Positions 1 to 8,083 are shown, numbered from the stretch's first letter. The stretch is 10,125 nt of DNA from Flavobacteriaceae bacterium (GCA_008081325.1 VMCO01000102.1:1-10125); one strand, 5' to 3'. A program made the numbers and translations. Notes: a model not told the origin generated them from the sequence alone.

Positions 1-774
1 CCAATGTTCCATAATATCAATTTCTCCACATGCAGGCCACCCAACTTGATAAAAGTTTGATCCAAGTAACCAAAGTGCTGGCCATGTGCCAACTCCTGTA
101 GGTAATTTGGCTCTTATGTCAACTCTTCCATATTGGAATTCAAATTTATCCCTTGATACAATTCTTGCAGAGGTATATTCGTATCCAGCCATATCCTCTC
201 TTTTGGCAGTAATCTTTAAAACTCCGTCTTCAACCCTAGAATTATTTAAGCTACTTGTGTAATATTGCGACTCACCATTGCCCCATCCCCAATCTCCATT
301 ACCGATTTCATGAGTCCATGTATTGGAATCTACAGCACCACTATAATTAAATTCTTCTGACCAGGTTGCCTCAGGTGCTTCACCCTCTACATATAAATCA
401 AAAGTTTTAAAAGTACTCGTATAATGACCTGTAGAAGAGTATGCGTACACATATACAGTATGAGAGTTTATCCCTTCATTTGTGTATGAATATTGAGTTT
501 GACCATTAGCTGATTCTTCAGTAATCCCGCCGCCAAATCTAAATTCGTAATTTATAGCGTCAGTAGCTGATGCACTGCAAATGATTGTTCCTGATCCATC
601 TCCGTTAGGGTTTGAATCAGATTGTCCAACAATACTAATTTCTAAACTTAAATTAGATGGAACGATTGCTACTGGGTTATTATCTGAATCATTATCAGAG
701 TTAGCAGGTCCATCAGAAGAACAAGCAATTACAAGAAATAAAGATAAAATTGTGATTTTAAGATTATTATTCAT
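1..774 (-). CDS. GH16 family endo-beta-glucanase lipoprotein, laminarinase-like (partial at window edge)
   Basis: This is a surface glycoside hydrolase that probably cleaves internal beta-1,3-glucan bonds. The start codon is the ATG at 774 and the frame stays open for 258 codons to the left edge, so the gene is cut by the window and not by mutation. Residues 1-18 are a lipoprotein signal ending LVIAC (Cys18), followed by a Ser/Asp/Asn-rich linker to about residue 40. A PKD-like domain spans about 41-130 (GDGSG at 58-62). The GH16 domain begins near W138. It contains GTWPALWLLG (229-238) and ends in GEIDIMEHW, where E251 is the expected nucleophile, D253 the assisting aspartate and E256 the acid/base. 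The family is clear from this motif. The beta-1,3-glucan substrate is inferred from its laminarinase-like surroundings and the neighbouring susCD genes. It lies 85 bases downstream of the four-gene operon, behind a terminator. The missing C-terminus could carry more modules. Confidence 0.9.
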   Translation of the reverse strand, partial: MNNNLKITILSLFLVIACSSDGPANSDNDSDNNPVAIVPSNLSLEISIVGQSDSNPNGDGSGTIICSASATDAINYEFRFGGGITEESANGQTQYSYTNEGINSHTVYVYAYSSTGHYTSTFKTFDLYVEGEAPEATWSEEFNYSGAVDSNTWTHEIGNGDWGWGNGESQYYTSSLNNSRVEDGVLKITAKREDMAGYEYTSARIVSRDKFEFQYGRVDIRAKLPTGVGTWPALWLLGSNFYQVGWPACGEIDIMEHW

Positions 775-793
775 TTTTAAGTTTAAAGATTGA

Positions 794-801
794 CAAAGAT
801 A
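794..801 (-). promoter_or_regulatory. Bacteroidota -7 promoter element (TATCTTTG) before the GH16 gene
   Basis: On the minus strand the sequence TATCTTTG matches the Bacteroidota -7 consensus TAnnTTTG exactly. It lies 19 bases before the GH16 start codon, which would leave a leader of only about 14 bases. I see no TTG at the usual -33 distance, because that position falls inside the terminator stem. The call therefore rests on one element and is moderate at best. Confidence 0.4.
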
Positions 802-837
802 AAAAATAAGAGAGAAGTTTATTAAACTTCTCTCTTA
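801..837 (-). terminator. Intrinsic terminator after the second PKD-like lipoprotein gene
   Basis: Positions 807-820 and 824-837 are perfect inverted copies, giving a 14-base-pair stem with a 3-base loop. On the minus strand the stem is followed by six T at 806-801. It begins 22 bases after the stop codon of the 860-1759 gene. It should end most transcripts of the susC operon before the GH16 gene, or lower GH16 expression relative to susCD. On the plus strand the stem is followed by only a few mixed A/T bases, so the minus direction is favoured. Confidence 0.85.
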
Positions 838-859
838 TAAATTTGAATAGTAAATGATT

Positions 860-1759
860 TTATTCTTGGTTGGTTAGTTTAGTGTACCAAGCGTTATTAT
901 CAAAGCCAATAGTTTTCAATGAAATCTCATTTGAAGTCCAATTGGTTATTCTAAATGTGTGATCTCCTCCAACATAGAATCCGGCAAAACCATTTCCAGT
1001 TAGATTTAGCACTAAGTATCCATCTTGCTCAGAAATACTCCAGCCAGATGTAAAATTATCCGTCGCGTAATAAAAATACTCACCCGCATCAATTTGATCT
1101 TGTGGTCGGTCTTGTGGGCCTGAAAAATCGTTCTCTAGAGGAACATCTTTACCCAAAATACTTCCTTGAGTTTGATATTCCATACTTCCGTCAGAAGAAA
1201 AAACCATTCTATCATCATACATTCCAGTATCAGCTTTGTCAAACGGTCCAGCACTATACCAAACGGGAATATCATCTCCAACAAGTGTGTGGTTAGAGTC
1301 TGCAGCGTGAACACCTAAATGTGCAGCCGATTCAGCCATAACTCTCCAACTTCCAGTTGTTAATGCTGCAACTAATTCTGCAGGCGGCTCAAATGTGTAA
1401 AGAACTTCAACAGATGTAGCTCCATTAGACATAACACCAGCTGTTCCAGAAGCAACAACTTCTATTGTGTAAACGTGAACTCCTGTAGTTGTAAATCTAG
1501 TTGTAAAAACACCACTAGGAACCATTGTTTCTACACCATTTTGAATGAATTTATATGTAATGGCATCAGCTGCAGTAGCTGTAAAAGTCACATATCCACT
1601 TCCATCCCCATAAGGATTATCTGCGTCAGCTCCTTGAAGTGATGCAGAAATAGTTAAACCTGTAGGGCTTAAAATATCTCCAAATTCATAATCTTCTTGT
1701 TCACACGAAGAAAAAACAAACAGAGATAAAACAATTAGTAAAAAATTTATTCTTTTCAT
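860..1759 (-). CDS. PKD-like surface lipoprotein with unnamed C-terminal domain (SusE-position protein)
   Basis: This 299-residue lipoprotein is probably exposed on the cell surface and takes part in glycan capture. Its signal peptide ends FVFSSC (Cys19) and is followed by the acidic EQEDYE stretch expected of flavobacterial surface lipoproteins. Residues about 31-120 form a PKD-like domain with NPYGDGSG at 48-55. This domain resembles the N-terminal domain of the adjacent GH16 enzyme. Residues about 126-299 form a second domain with conserved-looking aromatic and acidic blocks: GSWRV (136-140), HLGVH (147-151), PVWYSAGP (165-172), MYDDRMVF (180-187) and GGDHTF (264-269). From memory, similar blocks recur in lipoproteins and glucanases of flavobacterial glucan loci, but I cannot name a family. 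No catalytic motif is visible. It is the last gene of the operon, 11 bases after the preceding one and just before the terminator. Confidence 0.8.
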   Translation of the reverse strand: MKRINFLLIVLSLFVFSSCEQEDYEFGDILSPTGLTISASLQGADADNPYGDGSGYVTFTATAADAITYKFIQNGVETMVPSGVFTTRFTTTGVHVYTIEVVASGTAGVMSNGATSVEVLYTFEPPAELVAALTTGSWRVMAESAAHLGVHAADSNHTLVGDDIPVWYSAGPFDKADTGMYDDRMVFSSDGSMEYQTQGSILGKDVPLENDFSGPQDRPQDQIDAGEYFYYATDNFTSGWSISEQDGYLVLNLTGNGFAGFYVGGDHTFRITNWTSNEISLKTIGFDNNAWYTKLTNQE

Positions 1760-1770
1760 AGTTTAATTTA

Positions 1771-3339
1771 TTAGTCAATTAATTGAATTTCATCGAACAT
1801 ATATGTGCTTCCAGTACCTGGGTTACCAAAGTCATAGAATACAATAAACGTTATATATTCAAGATCAGGAGCTTCAGAAAAATCATAAATCAATGTTTCC
1901 CATTGATTCGCAACTGTAGTTGTAACATCAACTTCATGTGTAAGACCTGCTACATTACCAGCACTTGTTTCTAGTTTAACTTTTACAACTCTCCCAACTT
2001 CAGGTGAGTAAGATTTTAAATGTATTTGACTTGCTCCGTTAAAATCAATAACATCAACTGCAAATCCAGATCCAGCCCAAACTTCAGCTCCTTCTCCTTT
2101 TACAAATTGATAAACATTAGCTGTTGTATTTTCACCAGATGGATCAGGGTTAGATGCAATATCTTGTCCACCATTACCTCCAAAACTAAAACTACCAGGG
2201 GCTTCACCTTCAAAATTTTCAATGCTTTGAACATATTCTCCAATTCCAACCTCAAGATCGTCAAAGTAATAAGTTTCGCCTGCACCACTATTACCGAAAT
2301 CATAAAAAACAATTACGGTAATATAGTCTAAATCAGGTGCTCCTGAAAAATCATATGTAAGGGTTTCCCATTGATTAGCAACAGTAGTTACCATATCAAA
2401 TTCATGTGTTAAACCTGCAACATTACCAGCACTTGTTTCAAGTTTGATTTTAACAGTTTTTCCGGCTGCAGGAGCATAAGATTTAATTCTTAGAACATTT
2501 GTTCCGTTAAAATTAATATGTCCTCCACCAACTCCAAAACCAGAACCAGCCCAAACTTCAGCACCACTATCCTTTGTAAATTGAAATACATTTGTTGAAC
2601 TATTTATTCCCGTATTGTCAGGGTTTATTCCTAGCTGTTGAGCTGAATTTCCGCCAAAACTGAAACTTCCTGGAGCTTCACCTTCAAAATCTTCAACTGT
2701 TGAAAAACCGTCAAAAACTGGTGGATCAGTTATAATAACTTCTTCTGAATATTGAGTTGTTGCTGAACCACCACTTAGAGCTGTAACGGTTACGTTGTAT
2801 GTGCCAGGTCCCTCGTACGAATGTGAAAGTTGTTCACCGATTTGCATTGGAGTGGCATCATTTCCAGCTTCATCACCAAATAATACTTCAAAAGAAGCAG
2901 CATAGTCAGCTGTAGCTGATACAAGTATGTTGTACGAACCTGAAGAACTTACAATATCAACAATCAAGTTCTCGGGAGCGATAAAAGATACCACAACAGT
3001 TACAGTTCCTTGAGCTGTTGAACCATCAAGAGCTGTTCCAGTTATTATAGCCTCATATGTTCCTTCTGCGTAAAAATGCTCTGTGCTATTACCAGGATTA
3101 ATTAACCCTGAAATATCCGAGCCATCACCATAATCAACATGAAAAGAAACTACTCCTTCTCCAGTTGGTGTTAGCGTAACCAGGCCTGTATTATCTTGTG
3201 TAATACTAACCATAGCTGAAATATTTGCTGGTTCAGAAATGGAATCAACAAAGTCAGCATTACTTTCATTTTCATCAACACAGCTAAAAATAAAAGCGGT
3301 TAATAAAAATAGTCCTATAAAATTTCTTAAAATTCTCAT
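1771..3339 (-). CDS. Surface glycan-binding lipoprotein: two PKD domains plus two tandem CBM-like modules
   Basis: This 522-residue protein is a modular lipoprotein expected on the outer surface. The signal ends FIFSC (Cys20), followed by VDENES. PKD domain one covers about 36-118 (DYGDGSD at 69-75, GTYEAIITG at 93-101). PKD domain two covers about 121-204 (LFGDEAGND, then GPGTYNVTV at 178-186). Two homologous beta-rich modules follow at about 214-365 and 372-521, each opening with FEGEAPGSFSFGGN and closing near FYDFGN. No hydrolase motif is present, so binding and not cleavage is inferred. The layout fits the SusE/SusF-position surface glycan-binding proteins of laminarin loci. The tandem modules may belong to CBM102, a laminarin-binding family described from marine Bacteroidota, but that assignment is from memory and untested. 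The gene follows susD by 16 bases, which points to co-transcription. Confidence 0.85.
   Translation of the reverse strand: MRILRNFIGLFLLTAFIFSCVDENESNADFVDSISEPANISAMVSITQDNTGLVTLTPTGEGVVSFHVDYGDGSDISGLINPGNSTEHFYAEGTYEAIITGTALDGSTAQGTVTVVVSFIAPENLIVDIVSSSGSYNILVSATADYAASFEVLFGDEAGNDATPMQIGEQLSHSYEGPGTYNVTVTALSGGSATTQYSEEVIITDPPVFDGFSTVEDFEGEAPGSFSFGGNSAQQLGINPDNTGINSSTNVFQFTKDSGAEVWAGSGFGVGGGHINFNGTNVLRIKSYAPAAGKTVKIKLETSAGNVAGLTHEFDMVTTVANQWETLTYDFSGAPDLDYITVIVFYDFGNSGAGETYYFDDLEVGIGEYVQSIENFEGEAPGSFSFGGNGGQDIASNPDPSGENTTANVYQFVKGEGAEVWAGSGFAVDVIDFNGASQIHLKSYSPEVGRVVKVKLETSAGNVAGLTHEVDVTTTVANQWETLIYDFSEAPDLEYITFIVFYDFGNPGTGSTYMFDEIQLID
1777..2700 (-). repeat. Tandem intragenic duplication coding two CBM-like modules
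   Basis: Positions about 2245-2700 and 1777-2226 encode two copies of one module of about 150 residues. Hand alignment gives roughly two thirds identical residues with a two-residue gap. The DNA is also alike: a 20-base stretch is identical at 1952-1971 and 2420-2439. The variable segments are the loop after FSFGGN and the segment around residues 268-286 (copy one) and 426-442 (copy two). Confidence 0.85.
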
Positions 3340-3355
3340 ATTTATTGTTGTTAGT

Positions 3356-4816
3356 TTAATATCCTGCGTTTTGTGTTAATCCAGAAATGTCAACTTCTTG
3401 CTGTGGAATTGGAAATACTTCATGTTTTCCTTCGACAAATCCAGCTATTAATGATGAAGCTCTTCCTGTTCTAACTAGGTCAAAAAATCTGTGACCTTCA
3501 AGAGAAAGTTCAAACTTTCTTTCTTCCCAAATTGCCTCTGTAAGCGCAGTACCAGAAGCAGAAATATCATGATTCTCATCTCCAAATGCTCTTCTTCTAA
3601 CTTGATTCAAAAATTCCTGAGCAAGCCCGTCATCAATTCCTCCACGATTATATGCTTCAGCAGCCATCAATAATACGTCGGAGTATCTTATAATTCTAAA
3701 ATTTGAGAGATAATTTAATTCAGTTTGACCTCCAGATTCTCCTGCTCTTGGAATATATTTATTATTAAAATATCCTGTGTGATCATAACCTTGGGTATAA
3801 GTTGCATTATTTGCAGTTGCAAAAGCTTCGATATCTAAAACTGTTGCATCTCTTCTTGAATCACCTTCCTCGAAAGAATTATAAAATTCTTCAGTAGGAA
3901 CATTAAAACTCCATCCTTGTGCGTACTCAGGTCCACTCCATCCTCTTGGGCCATTCATAATTATAGCATAATTTCCTTCACTACAATGTGCACAACCCCA
4001 ATCATACCAGTTTGACTGGTTAGAATATTGGATTTCAAATACAGATTCTGGACCATTCTCTCCAAATCTTAAAAATTGACTTCCGTAATCAGAAACTAAT
4101 GAATAGACACCAATTACATTATCAAGCGCAGATGCAGCTTCACTAAATTTATCTTGATATAGTAATACTTTTCCAAGTAACGCATATGCAGTATATTTAT
4201 TAACTCTACCAACCTGAGATTGTGAGTCAGGTAATGATGCAATTGCGTTTTGTAAATCTAATTCTATCTGTGCATATACTTCTTCTTTTGGAGTTCTGGT
4301 AAGTGTACCTGCTTCTCCTGCAGTAAGTCTAGCTTCGGTGAATAGCGGAACATCACCGAAGAACTTGACTAATTCAAAATAATAATATGCTCTAAGAAAA
4401 TAAACCTCACCATACATAGCTTCTTTTCCGTCAAAATCTATATTAGCTTTATTTTCTTCCATATAATTAGCTCTATTAACCCCTTCATATAAGAATTGCC
4501 ATATCTGTCTAAGTACATTATTTTCAGGGTAATGGGTCATATCATCAACTTGTTGAATCCCAATATAATCAGTGGCACTTTCACCACCACACAATGAAAT
4601 TTCAGATGCAATTGCACCAAGCTGAATATTGAAAAATAACCATTGAAGAACATCATAGGTTCCAACTAAAGCAGCATCATAATCAGCTTCTTGTTGAAAA
4701 TAAATTTCAGATGTGATTTGATAACCTTCAATAGCTTCATAATCTACGTGATCAGTACATCTATTTAAAACTGAAGTAACTAAAATCAGTAATAATATTG
4801 TTTTAAAATTTTTCAT
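3356..4816 (-). CDS. susD: SusD/RagB family glycan-binding outer-membrane lipoprotein
   Basis: SusD proteins sit over the SusC barrel as a hinged lid and deliver oligosaccharides to it. At 486 residues the length is normal. Recognisable family blocks are LRAYYYFELVKFFGDVPLF (141-159), the TPR-like segment NKYTAYALLGKVLLYQDKFSEA (206-227), RIIRYSDVLLMAAEAYNR (374-391), EERKFELSLEGHRFFDLVR (431-449), FPIPQQEVD (468-476) and the terminal LTQNAGY. The lipidation cysteine should be Cys20, but it is preceded by LNR, whereas the usual residue at -1 is small (Gly, Ala or Ser). A Trp- and Cys-rich loop, WYDWGCAHC at 270-278, may contribute to the glycan site. The gene starts 11 bases after susC and is surely in the same operon. 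A beta-1,3-glucan ligand is inferred from the neighbouring GH16 gene. Confidence 0.97.
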   Translation of the reverse strand: MKNFKTILLLILVTSVLNRCTDHVDYEAIEGYQITSEIYFQQEADYDAALVGTYDVLQWLFFNIQLGAIASEISLCGGESATDYIGIQQVDDMTHYPENNVLRQIWQFLYEGVNRANYMEENKANIDFDGKEAMYGEVYFLRAYYYFELVKFFGDVPLFTEARLTAGEAGTLTRTPKEEVYAQIELDLQNAIASLPDSQSQVGRVNKYTAYALLGKVLLYQDKFSEAASALDNVIGVYSLVSDYGSQFLRFGENGPESVFEIQYSNQSNWYDWGCAHCSEGNYAIIMNGPRGWSGPEYAQGWSFNVPTEEFYNSFEEGDSRRDATVLDIEAFATANNATYTQGYDHTGYFNNKYIPRAGESGGQTELNYLSNFRIIRYSDVLLMAAEAYNRGGIDDGLAQEFLNQVRRRAFGDENHDISASGTALTEAIWEERKFELSLEGHRFFDLVRTGRASSLIAGFVEGKHEVFPIPQQEVDISGLTQNAGY

Positions 4817-4827
4817 AATATTTTAAA

Positions 4828-7800
4828 TTAAAATTTAATATTTACTCCCATTGACCAAATTCTTGGTTGTGGGTAAGTTCCGTAATCGATTCCAGTGTTA
4901 AGAACTCCACCAACTGATATTTCTGGATCATAACCAGAATAATCAGTTAATGTAAGAGCATTTTTGACCTGAACATACGCTCTAACTTCATCAAACCCCC
5001 ATATGTCAGTAAGTGACTTTGGAAATTGATAGCCTAATTGTATATTTTTAATTCTTAAATAACTACCATCTTCAATATATCTGTCAGATGCTCTGCTGTT
5101 ATTATTTGAATCAACAAATGTCACTCTTGGCTCTTCAAAACTTGTTCCTGGACCTGTCCATCTTGCTAAAGTAGATGCAAATCTATTAGTGTAATTTAGA
5201 TTTCTCTCGTAAGCTCTGTATATATCATTTCCAACAGAAGCATATGTAAAGACACTTAAATCAAAAGCTTTATAATCTAAATTTAAATTCCAACCAATCG
5301 TAAAATCCGGGAAAGGATCACCAATCTGTGTTCTATCAGAATCATTAACAATTCCATCTCCGTTAACATCTACAAACCTTATGTCACCAGGAACAGCACC
5401 ATTTTGAGTTGCATGATTGTTTACTTCTTCTTGAGTCTGGAAAATTCCGTCAGTTACATATCCAAAGAAATATCCTGGAGAATATCCCTCTTCAAATCTA
5501 ACAATGTTTCTGTATGGAATACCATAACCAGCTCCCCATATATATTTATCTCCATTATTAATAGATATAACCTCATTTTCAGCGGTTGTGAAATTTAAAT
5601 CAGATGAAATAGATAAATCACCTACTGAAGTATTTAACGAAATTGAAGCATCAATTCCAGTGCTTTCAGTACTTCCGATATTTGTAGTTGGATATGAAGG
5701 AACACCTAGATATAATGAAAGGTTAGGACTAAATAATAAATCATCAACTGTTTTCTTAAAATAGTCAACAGATAAAGATACTTTATCATTAAATATTCTT
5801 GTATCAATACCTACATTCATTTGAACTTGGTTTTCCCATGAAACATCATCATTAGGTATTGATCCTAATGAAGAACCCGGTGTGATTGTACCATTAAATA
5901 CATAACTTGGGAATGTTGAAATCAATGAAAATTGAGGGCTTATATTATCATTTCCTAAAGTACCATAACTCGCTCTAAATTTTAAATAATCTAAGACAGG
6001 AACATCATCAAAAAAGTCTTCCTTTGATACAACCCAACCAACAGAAGCTGAAGGGAAAAATCCAAATTTATTATTCTTTCCGAAAGATGTACTACCATCT
6101 ACTCTACCCGTAAAAGACGCATAGTATTTTTCATCAAAATCATATAAGACTCTACCAAAGTAAGATAGATTTCTGTTTACATACTGCCATGATCCTGATG
6201 TTTGCTGTGTAGCATTTCCAGTAGCAGCACTTACATCAGCGTAATCCCATGAGTTAAAAGGAACATCTTCATTAGTTGCAGAAATGTTACTTCCTTTACC
6301 TTCTCCGATTGAGAAACCAGCTACTGTTTGAAAATTATGATTTTCGTTAATCGTAAAGTCATAGTTTCCATATAATTCATAAGTATAATTGAAATAGTTA
6401 GTATAATTTTCTGTCACTCTATTATGAGTAGAAGTTATATTACCTTCACTATCAACAGAAACTATAGGAGTTAAATCAGGATTAGCATTTGTTTGATTAT
6501 GTCCTGCACCATAAAACTGAAAAGGAATAAAAGCTTTACCAACCACATCAACATATGTATAACCAAATCTAGATGTAATATTAAAGTTTTCCATTAATTC
6601 GTGTTGTAGCTCTATCTTTCCTTGAATTTTATTAACCTGATTTTCATTATAAGTATTTTCTATCTGAGCAAGAGGGTTGATAATTTCCTGTGTGATCGTT
6701 TCGCTAATTCCAAATGAACCATTCTCATAAGGATTCACAGTTGGGTCAAAATTCAAAGCATTTGACAATACACTTGTTATACCATTCTCTGATAAACTTT
6801 TTCCTTTAATGTTCGAATAATTAGTGTTAACCAAAAGTTTAGTTCTATCGGTTAAATCCGTATTAATATTTGTTGTGAAATTTGTTCTATTAAAGAAAGA
6901 TTTCTCTCCTCCACCAACAACACCATCTTGACCTGTATATCCAGCAGAAACATAATATGATGTTTTTTCGCTACCACCTGATGCTGTAATTGAATGATTT
7001 ACAATTGGTGCATCCACTAAAACTTCATCTTGCCAATTAGTACCAACTCCAAATTGTGAAATATTTGGAAAAACAATACCTTCTCCAGCGTTTACACTAG
7101 CTTCATTTAAAATAGCCGCATATTCACTTGCATTAAGAACATCAATAGTTCTTACAACCTCTTGTGTACCCATTGAAGTGCTAAATGTAAATGAAGTATC
7201 AGTATTTCTTTCGCCAGATTTTGTCGTGATTACAATAACTCCACTACCCCCTTTAACACCATATATTGAAGCTAAGGCTGCATCCTTTAAAACATTTACA
7301 GATTTTACATCATTTGGGTTTAAGGAATTTAGATCGTCAATTGAAGCAGAAATACCATCAATGACTACTAATGGATCATTTCCAGCATATGATGTAATAC
7401 CTCTAATTAGCACGGTTGGTTTTGATCCTGGAGAACCACTAGAAATAATATTTATTCCCGAAGCCTGACCTTGTAAAGCGTCTTCTACCCTAACAGGTGA
7501 TGAAGCTTCAATAGCATCAGCATTAACTGTAGAAACAGCACCAGAAATATCACTTAATTTTTGTGATCCATATCCGATTACAATTACCTCATCTAATTCA
7601 CTTAGATCCTTATCCATCGAAACTGAAATATTATCAGAAATAACATCAGTTGACGAAATTTTTAAGTTCAAAGTCTTATAGCCGACATAGCTAAAAACTA
7701 AAGTTGAACCAGATTCAAAATTTGATATGGTGAAATTACCATCAAAATCAGAAACTGCTCCTTGATTTTGTCCTTGAACAACGATGTTAACACCTACTAG

Positions 7801-7908
7801 AGGTTCACCATCTTCAGAATCAGTTACAGATCCCGAAATGCTCTGCGCTTGTATACCTGTACAAACAGCAATAAAAGCAATAATAAAGTTTAATATTGGT
7901 TTTCTCAT
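4828..7908 (-). CDS. susC: SusC/RagA family TonB-dependent outer-membrane transporter
   Basis: This 1026-residue protein is the energy-dependent glycan importer of the locus, with a typical SusC length. Residues 1 to about 21 are a signal peptide ending IQAQ. A carboxypeptidase-regulatory-like domain follows (SISGSVTDSEDGEPLVGVNI, 23-42, to about 100). DEVIVIGYGSQ at 106-116 is the TonB-box region characteristic of SusC proteins. The plug domain runs to about 232, with VLIRGI (166-171), PLVVIDGI (179-186), VNVLKDAALASIYGVKGGSGVIVITTK (204-230). The rest is the beta barrel, including the DVNGDGIVNDSD loop often found in this family, and it ends with the aromatic C-terminus NIKF. It is the first gene of the operon and lies downstream of an unusually signal-rich leader. 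The substrate is inferred to be a beta-glucan oligosaccharide from the GH16 neighbour, since the sequence itself does not reveal it. Confidence 0.97.
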   Translation of the reverse strand: MRKPILNFIIAFIAVCTGIQAQSISGSVTDSEDGEPLVGVNIVVQGQNQGAVSDFDGNFTISNFESGSTLVFSYVGYKTLNLKISSTDVISDNISVSMDKDLSELDEVIVIGYGSQKLSDISGAVSTVNADAIEASSPVRVEDALQGQASGINIISSGSPGSKPTVLIRGITSYAGNDPLVVIDGISASIDDLNSLNPNDVKSVNVLKDAALASIYGVKGGSGVIVITTKSGERNTDTSFTFSTSMGTQEVVRTIDVLNASEYAAILNEASVNAGEGIVFPNISQFGVGTNWQDEVLVDAPIVNHSITASGGSEKTSYYVSAGYTGQDGVVGGGEKSFFNRTNFTTNINTDLTDRTKLLVNTNYSNIKGKSLSENGITSVLSNALNFDPTVNPYENGSFGISETITQEIINPLAQIENTYNENQVNKIQGKIELQHELMENFNITSRFGYTYVDVVGKAFIPFQFYGAGHNQTNANPDLTPIVSVDSEGNITSTHNRVTENYTNYFNYTYELYGNYDFTINENHNFQTVAGFSIGEGKGSNISATNEDVPFNSWDYADVSAATGNATQQTSGSWQYVNRNLSYFGRVLYDFDEKYYASFTGRVDGSTSFGKNNKFGFFPSASVGWVVSKEDFFDDVPVLDYLKFRASYGTLGNDNISPQFSLISTFPSYVFNGTITPGSSLGSIPNDDVSWENQVQMNVGIDTRIFNDKVSLSVDYFKKTVDDLLFSPNLSLYLGVPSYPTTNIGSTESTGIDASISLNTSVGDLSISSDLNFTTAENEVISINNGDKYIWGAGYGIPYRNIVRFEEGYSPGYFFGYVTDGIFQTQEEVNNHATQNGAVPGDIRFVDVNGDGIVNDSDRTQIGDPFPDFTIGWNLNLDYKAFDLSVFTYASVGNDIYRAYERNLNYTNRFASTLARWTGPGTSFEEPRVTFVDSNNNSRASDRYIEDGSYLRIKNIQLGYQFPKSLTDIWGFDEVRAYVQVKNALTLTDYSGYDPEISVGGVLNTGIDYGTYPQPRIWSMGVNIKF

Positions 7909-7988
7909 GTTTAGATTAATTTATTAGAGGCTGAATTTAATGATTTATGATACTTTTATTTTGATAAAAATCAAAAAAAAGGCTTTGA

Positions 7989-8065
7989 TTATTGAATTTT
8001 TATAAAAAACCCATAATAATTATTAAAAATTCAATAAAAAAAACGTTTTCGTAAAAATTCAATAA
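7989..8065. repeat. Three copies of a 14-base motif (two direct, one inverted) upstream of susC
   Basis: TAAAAATTCAATAA occurs exactly at 8024-8037 and 8052-8065, 28 bases apart, and as its reverse complement at 7989-8002. The inverted copy can pair with either direct copy in a minus-strand transcript, giving two mutually exclusive 14-base-pair hairpins. As DNA, the copies could equally be protein-binding sites. The region is very AT-rich, so some chance similarity is expected, but three exact 14-base copies within 77 bases are notable. Confidence 0.7.
8038..8051. promoter_or_regulatory. LacI-family-like operator, half-conserved site
   Basis: AAAAAACGTTTTCG has the central CG step and one perfect arm (GTTTTCG) of a LacI/GalR-type palindrome. 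The other arm matches at five of seven positions. A 12-base segment here (8041-8052) is the exact reverse complement of 8083-8094 in the second site, so the two sites form an inverted pair with centres 46 bases apart. The regulator itself is not in the window. Confidence 0.45.
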
Positions 8066-8083
8066 TTCAACAATACTATTTAA

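Noticed and set aside
581..793. Plus-strand open frame of 70 codons over the 5' end of the GH16 gene
   Set aside because: The opposite strand encodes a lipoprotein signal and PKD-like domain in continuous frame with the catalytic GH16 domain, which is far better supported.
2020..2331. Open reading frame of 103 codons on the plus strand, antisense to the tandem-module lipoprotein gene
   Set aside because: It is a mirror of the coding strand's composition, rich in Ser, Ile and Asn with no domain or signal, and it lies wholly inside a well-supported gene.
7178..7468. Plus-strand open frame of 96 codons antisense to susC
   Set aside because: It lies entirely within the plug-domain coding region of susC and its translation shows no recognisable motif.
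7959..7990. Short AT-rich dyads (TTTTGAT/ATCAAAA and AATCAAA/TTTGATT) close to susC
   Set aside because: They are seven-base arms in a strongly AT-rich stretch and have no T run after the stem on the minus strand, so they are likely by chance.
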